This document shows positions 60,380 to 64,000 of a stretch of DNA of 64,000 nt, in pieces. Under the pieces are notes generated by a model. The model did no database searches and was not told where the DNA came from. It was given only the letters and a program-made list of their open reading frames with translations. The position numbers and the translations under genes are program-made. How positions within the stretch are numbered: the stretch's first letter is position 1; every line of letters begins with the position of its first letter. The stretch is taken from assembly GCA_964445815.1 (NCBI GenBank), contig CAYULW010000002.1, positions 617,499 to 681,498 of the forward strand. The letters are read 5' to 3'. The stretch is from CAYULW01 sp964445815. GTDB lineage: Bacteria; Bacteroidota; Bacteroidia; Flavobacteriales_E; Vicingaceae.

Positions 60380-61159
60380 GTGAAATACGGAATCGGACAT
60401 CTCAACGTTGTACCCTGTCGTGCAGAAGCGGCAGACAGTAGTGAACAGGTCACCCAATTGCTTTTTGGTGAAACCATTAAAGTTTACGAAAAAAAGAAGT
60501 CATGGTACCGTATAAAAACGCATTTCGATCAATACGAATGCTGGATTGACGAAAAGCAATTTCTTTTCATTAGTCAAAGAGAGTTTGAAGAACTGAATAG
60601 CAATAAACCCAATGTCGCGTCGGACTTGATTGCTTTGATTGAACGATCAGAAGATAAAAGGGCAATGCCTATACTTTTAGGCAGCAATCTGCCGCAACTT
60701 AAAAATGGTCGATTTCACTTAAAAGATTCGGAATGGCTCTATGAAGGGCCTGCGGTCGACACGAATACGGTCGGTGATAAAGCGCAAATTGCAGAAAACG
60801 CTTTAATGTTGCTCAACACACCCTATCAATGGGGTGGTCGAAGCCCTTTTGGGATCGATTGTTCGGGTTTTGTACAAATCATTTACAAATTGTGCGGCAT
60901 TTATCTGCCAAGGGATGCCTATCAGCAAGCTGAAATGGGACAAACTCTTTCTTTTATTGAAGAAGCCGAAGAAGGTGATCTGGCATTCTTTGACAATGAA
61001 GAAGGACGAATTACGCACGTGGGCATTATACTGTCTAATAATCGAATTATACATGCCTCAGGTATGGTCAGAATAGACAAACTCGACCATCAGGGCATCT
61101 TCAATCTGGAAAAAAGGGACTATACACATCGTTTAAGACTTATATCTAAAATTTTCTAA
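60380..61159 (+). CDS. C40-family (NlpC/P60) peptidase with SH3-like N-terminus
   Basis: A protein of 259 residues starting with GTG. Residues 1-80 are SH3b-like, followed by a linker and the NlpC/P60 domain with FGIDCSGFVQIIYKL (catalytic Cys about 157), RITHVGIIL (His about 213) and HASG. It probably cuts gamma-D-glutamyl bonds in cell-wall peptides; no signal peptide is visible, so export may need another route. 18 bases after the thiolase. Confidence 0.85.
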   Translation: MKYGIGHLNVVPCRAEAADSSEQVTQLLFGETIKVYEKKKSWYRIKTHFDQYECWIDEKQFLFISQREFEELNSNKPNVASDLIALIERSEDKRAMPILLGSNLPQLKNGRFHLKDSEWLYEGPAVDTNTVGDKAQIAENALMLLNTPYQWGGRSPFGIDCSGFVQIIYKLCGIYLPRDAYQQAEMGQTLSFIEEAEEGDLAFFDNEEGRITHVGIILSNNRIIHASGMVRIDKLDHQGIFNLEKRDYTHRLRLISKIF

Positions 61160-61170
61160 ATCTATAAATC

Positions 61171-61764
61171 ATGAGAACACTCGTTTTAATTTTGACAAGC
61201 TTAATGCTAACAACTGCCAACTGTGGCGAAAAAAACAATCTGCCTGATGGCCTATATGCTAAGATTACAACTAATAAAGGCGTGATATTGCTTCAATTGG
61301 AGATGGAAAAGACACCTCTAACGGTTGCCAATTTTGTTGGTTTGGCGGAAGGTGTCATCCCCAACAAGATTAAGGGCGCGGGTGAACCTTATTTCGACGG
61401 TTTAAAATTTCACAGAGTCATTCCCAACTTTATGATACAAGGCGGAGATCCTAATGGCAATGGTTCCGGAGATCCCGGTTACATGTTTAAAGATGAGTTT
61501 GATCCCAGTTTAAAACACACAGGTCCGGGCATTCTTTCTATGGCAAATAGAGGCCCTGCAACAAATGGCAGTCAATTCTTTATCACTCATGTTGCTACAC
61601 CATGGTTAGACGGGAAGCATGCGGTTTTTGGTCATGTGGTTGAAGGACAAGAAGTGGTCAATGCCATTGCACAAAACGACGTGATGGAAAAAGTAGAAAT
61701 CATACGCGTAGGTAAAGCGGCTAAAAAATTTGATGCTTTGAAAACTTTTAATGAGTTGAAATAA
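61171..61764 (+). CDS. Cyclophilin-type peptidyl-prolyl isomerase
   Basis: A protein of 197 residues with an N-terminal signal and a possible lipobox (TTANC). Cyclophilin core: FHRVIPNFMIQGGDP (about 90-104), GSQFFITHVATPWLDGKH (about 133-150). Speeds proline isomerisation during folding in the periplasm. 11 bases after the peptidase gene and upstream of a bidirectional terminator. Confidence 0.92.
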   Translation: MRTLVLILTSLMLTTANCGEKNNLPDGLYAKITTNKGVILLQLEMEKTPLTVANFVGLAEGVIPNKIKGAGEPYFDGLKFHRVIPNFMIQGGDPNGNGSGDPGYMFKDEFDPSLKHTGPGILSMANRGPATNGSQFFITHVATPWLDGKHAVFGHVVEGQEVVNAIAQNDVMEKVEIIRVGKAAKKFDALKTFNELK

Positions 61765-61777
61765 CTTTTAATTTGTT

Positions 61778-61820
61778 AATGACCAATGACTAATCTTTAA
61801 AGGGTTAGTCATTGGTCATT
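61778..61820. terminator. Bidirectional terminator hairpin
   Basis: AATGACCAATGACTAA (61778-61793) and TTAGTCATTGGTCATT (61805-61820) form a perfect 16-base stem with an 11-base loop. It lies between the convergent cyclophilin and T9SS genes. Part of its right arm is copied at 63718-63727 in the duplication that follows. Confidence 0.75.
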
Positions 61821-62093
61821 TCCTCTATTGCTTCACCAACTTCAAGCTCTGCTTCCCTCCTTCTCCGATCACCATTAAAAAATAAACACCGGCATCTAAA
61901 CCTTGTAAATCAATGGTTTGATTAAAAGTCTTTTGATCTAAACGATAGCTTCTAATCAATTGCCCTTTAATGTTGTATAAATCGGCTTTGGTGTCTATTG
62001 GTTGTCCAATGATATTGACAATACCCTTGCTCGGATTAGGATAAGCCAATAGACCATTATCAGCTTTGATGTATCCATCCTGTTCTGAAACGG
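61811..62093. repeat. Duplicated segment, copy 1 (paralogue ends)
   Basis: About 283 bases match 63718-64000 with about 12 differences (about 96 percent). It covers the C-terminal sorting region of the protein encoded at 61825-63711 and the end of the next gene. The second copy continues to the window edge, so the real length is unknown. Confidence 0.9.
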
Positions 62094-63711
62094 ATGTTAG
62101 AATCCCTAAATTATACGCTGCTAAAAAGGCATCTGCTGTACCTCTTGTTAAAAAAGTGTCCACGCCAGGTACTATTGCTGTATCACCTATATACCCTCCA
62201 ATATAAAGCATAGAATCTTGACGGTGCATGGCTAGGACTCTATCATTACTTCCACCGGATGAATAAATGACCTCTTGGGTAATTAATCCACCCGAACGGT
62301 CAAATAAAGCAAAGAACAAATCTCTATTAGTACAACCTGAACAATGGTCTACAGCTACAATTGGTGTAGCTGACGTAGAAAAACTCATGCTGTGCTCAAA
62401 TGTACCGCCAATACCAAATGATAAATGATCAAGATATGCTGCACCTGATGTAGCAGAGGGCAAATGACCCGTTGCTTTGGAAGGGTATAAGCCCAATAGT
62501 CGATTGGTTGTTGCATCAAACATGAAAACCCCTACTGCTTGTCCTTCGTTAGAGCCACCTGTGTATGTAATGGTATCGTAAGTCACAGTACTATTTATAA
62601 ATAGATCAAATAGACCCGCCGTAACTATCGTATCTCCAAGTAATTTAGCGTCCCAAAACTGATCAAAATGATTTGTGCTGTAAAATGAACTCAAATGGAT
62701 AAGGGTACTATCAAATGCAAAAACAAAGGCATTATTTACTCCAACTTCGAGAATGGTATCATTCCCAACGAAAACCGTATCTCGATTAAGATTCCCTGAT
62801 ATAAAGTAGCGATTATTGTTATAATTCACGCTCGTTATTTGAGGTAACCGATCATAGCGAGGAAAAGGGAAACTATTAACACCGCGGTAATTACCACTAA
62901 GATCAAAACGCGCTACATGAATCCCATTGTTTAATGAGTCAATATCAAATAAGCGTTGATATCCCCAAACGCCACCCTCTCCACCACCTTTGAAGAGGCA
63001 AATTATTTCAGAGTTGGTAATTTGAATCTCATACGGTTTTGCAAAATAGGGTAAATAGGCTCCGCCTGCCTGAACAATGGTATCTCCACCAAAATTTTTA
63101 TGCCACAGCAATTGACCGTTAGTGGAAACTTTAGCGATGAAGGATCCCACCTGATCTTTATCTAATGGTATGTTTCCAAATGTTTGTGGAGGCCTATTAT
63201 TGTGATCGAAAATTTCGCCGCTTATATAACTATTTCCATTTGCATCAACCTTTAAATCATAATAAGCATCACTATTATGTCCACTACCCGCATATCTATA
63301 CCATAGGAGGTCTCCCTGTGCATTGTATTTGGCCAACCAAATATCACGTCCTCCATTGTTGTATAAACTATCAAAAGGTGCATAACGTATGCTTGGGATG
63401 ATATTATCATTGCTATCTCTTACAAAAATTTCATTCACTTCGCCCGCCACATAGATATTACCAAATTGATCGGTCTGAATATCTATTACCCTTTCAAGAT
63501 TGGAAGTAATCTCATCGCCATGATGTTTGATCCATTGAAAACCCTTAGGCGTTTGCGCTTTGCTTTCTGACTGAAAAAAATGAAGCAGGAATACGAGCAG
63601 CGCAAACTGAATGATCAATTTTGAATTTCTCAATTGCAGTTTGATCCATTCTAAGTGCTGTGTAATACAACACTTGCTAAGTTCTAGAATATATTTTAAG
63701 ACCTTAAACAT
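61825..63711 (-). CDS. Secreted protein with T9SS sorting domain (beta-propeller-like repeats)
   Basis: A protein of 628 residues with a late hydrophobic signal segment (FALLVFLLHFFQSESKAQ, about 36-53), so the true start may be later than the ATG at 63711. Repeated segments such as GNIYVAGEVNE, GNSYISGEIF and RYFISGNLN resemble SBBP-like beta-propeller repeats. The last 75 residues (NPSKGIVNIIG..., GVYFLMVIGEGGKQSLKLVKQ) are a type A T9SS sorting domain. It is exported and attached to the surface. It is followed upstream by a paralogue with an almost identical end. Confidence 0.85.
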   Translation of the reverse strand: MFKVLKYILELSKCCITQHLEWIKLQLRNSKLIIQFALLVFLLHFFQSESKAQTPKGFQWIKHHGDEITSNLERVIDIQTDQFGNIYVAGEVNEIFVRDSNDNIIPSIRYAPFDSLYNNGGRDIWLAKYNAQGDLLWYRYAGSGHNSDAYYDLKVDANGNSYISGEIFDHNNRPPQTFGNIPLDKDQVGSFIAKVSTNGQLLWHKNFGGDTIVQAGGAYLPYFAKPYEIQITNSEIICLFKGGGEGGVWGYQRLFDIDSLNNGIHVARFDLSGNYRGVNSFPFPRYDRLPQITSVNYNNNRYFISGNLNRDTVFVGNDTILEVGVNNAFVFAFDSTLIHLSSFYSTNHFDQFWDAKLLGDTIVTAGLFDLFINSTVTYDTITYTGGSNEGQAVGVFMFDATTNRLLGLYPSKATGHLPSATSGAAYLDHLSFGIGGTFEHSMSFSTSATPIVAVDHCSGCTNRDLFFALFDRSGGLITQEVIYSSGGSNDRVLAMHRQDSMLYIGGYIGDTAIVPGVDTFLTRGTADAFLAAYNLGILTSVSEQDGYIKADNGLLAYPNPSKGIVNIIGQPIDTKADLYNIKGQLIRSYRLDQKTFNQTIDLQGLDAGVYFLMVIGEGGKQSLKLVKQ

Positions 63712-63717
63712 TTAAAG

Positions 63718-64000
63718 ATTGGTCATTTCCTCTATTGCTTCACCAACTTCAAGCTCTGCTTCCCTCCTTCTCCGATCACCATTAAAAAATAAACACCGGC
63801 ATCTAAACCTTGTAAATCAATGGCCTGATTAAAAGTTTTTTGATCTAAACGATAGCTTCTAATCAATTGCCCTTTGATGTTGTACAGATCGGCTTTGGTG
63901 TTTATTGGTTTTCCTATGATATTGACAATACCGTTGCTTGGATTGGGATAAGCCAATAGACCATTATCAGCTTTGATGTATCCATCCTGTTCTGAAACGG
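63718..64000. repeat. Duplicated segment, copy 2 (cut by window)
   Basis: Matches 61811-62093 base by base except about 12 changes. It lies 1907 bases away, so a whole gene has been duplicated in tandem. Confidence 0.9.
63732..64000 (-). CDS. Second T9SS-sorted protein (5' part outside the window)
   Basis: Only the C-terminal 89 residues are visible: GYIKADNGLLAYPNPS followed by the T9SS type A sorting domain ending GEGGKQSLKLVKQ. The visible residues differ from the 61825-63711 protein at only a few positions. The gene reads in from beyond 64000 towards 63732, in the same direction and 20 bases upstream of the paralogue. Confidence 0.8.
   Translation of the reverse strand, partial: VSEQDGYIKADNGLLAYPNPSNGIVNIIGKPINTKADLYNIKGQLIRSYRLDQKTFNQAIDLQGLDAGVYFLMVIGEGGKQSLKLVKQ

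Noticed and set aside
1..64000. CRISPR array, insertion sequence or transposase
   Set aside because: No evenly spaced short repeats, no cas genes and no transposase frames or terminal inverted repeats were found in the window.

Overview
The window is AT-rich DNA from a member of the Bacteroidota. The signs are type IX secretion (T9SS) C-terminal sorting domains, TAnnTTTG-type -7 promoter boxes with very short leaders, and families typical of the phylum (HYC_CC_PP-like proteins, DUF6660, CzcA fused to TolC, GDCCVxC proteins). Genus and species cannot be told from the sequence.

Two parts can be distinguished. The right end (about 52.7-64 kb) looks like ordinary chromosome: tRNA-Ser and tRNA-Pro, a peptide-type ABC importer (binding lipoprotein and two permeases), a PgpH-like HD phosphohydrolase, a thiolase, an NlpC/P60 peptidase, a cyclophilin and two duplicated T9SS-secreted proteins. 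The rest (about 1.7-52.7 kb) looks like a heavy-metal and stress genomic island. A large serine recombinase gene at its right edge runs without a stop codon into the 3' end of tRNA-Pro. The left end of the island is not recognisable here. Position 1-1675 holds a partial secreted M43 metalloprotease that may or may not belong to it.

Island layout from left to right. (1) 1727-20806: 24 minus-strand genes, almost all overlapping or less than 30 bases apart, apparently one operon read from 20806 down to 1727. It starts with small stress or metal proteins (SHOCT, DUF302, ArsR, two small membrane proteins). It continues with NhaA, a K+ channel-like protein, archaeal-type (type II) GAPDH, a dicarboxylate symporter, phosphofructokinase, a D-lactate-type dehydrogenase, a universal stress protein, an ATP-cone/nuclease fusion, a beta-CASP RNase-like protein, AMP phosphorylase-type DeoA and PRPP synthetase. 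It ends with a CopB-type copper ATPase and a metal-binding lipoprotein. (2) 21108-24110: three c-type cytochromes, a porin and a YceI-like protein. (3) 24311-38541: copper handling, with an HMA-AraC fusion regulator, DUF3347 proteins, a CusBCA efflux system, CopZ/CopA, a Crp-like regulator and a second HMA-AraC regulator. (4) 38623-40901: an ArsR-MerTP-GDCCVxC-Fur operon without merA, and a DtxR-type regulator. (5) 41005-41756: a chimeric remnant of a di-heme oxidoreductase and a porin. (6) 41809-49853: a Czc-type RND system (CzcA fused to TolC, CzcB), DUF3703 and two cation diffusion facilitators. (7) 49943-52962: a MerR-like regulator, a small protein and the recombinase.

The most interesting signal is that groups 1 and 2 share one promoter architecture: two TTRTCATATY direct repeats exactly 21 bp apart, 21 bp from a degenerate -7 box. 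This suggests one activator, plausibly the HMA-AraC fusion encoded next to the second site, ties copper or redox stress to a backup, partly archaeal-type set of nucleotide and sugar-phosphate enzymes. That link is inference; the repeats and the gene order are seen directly.
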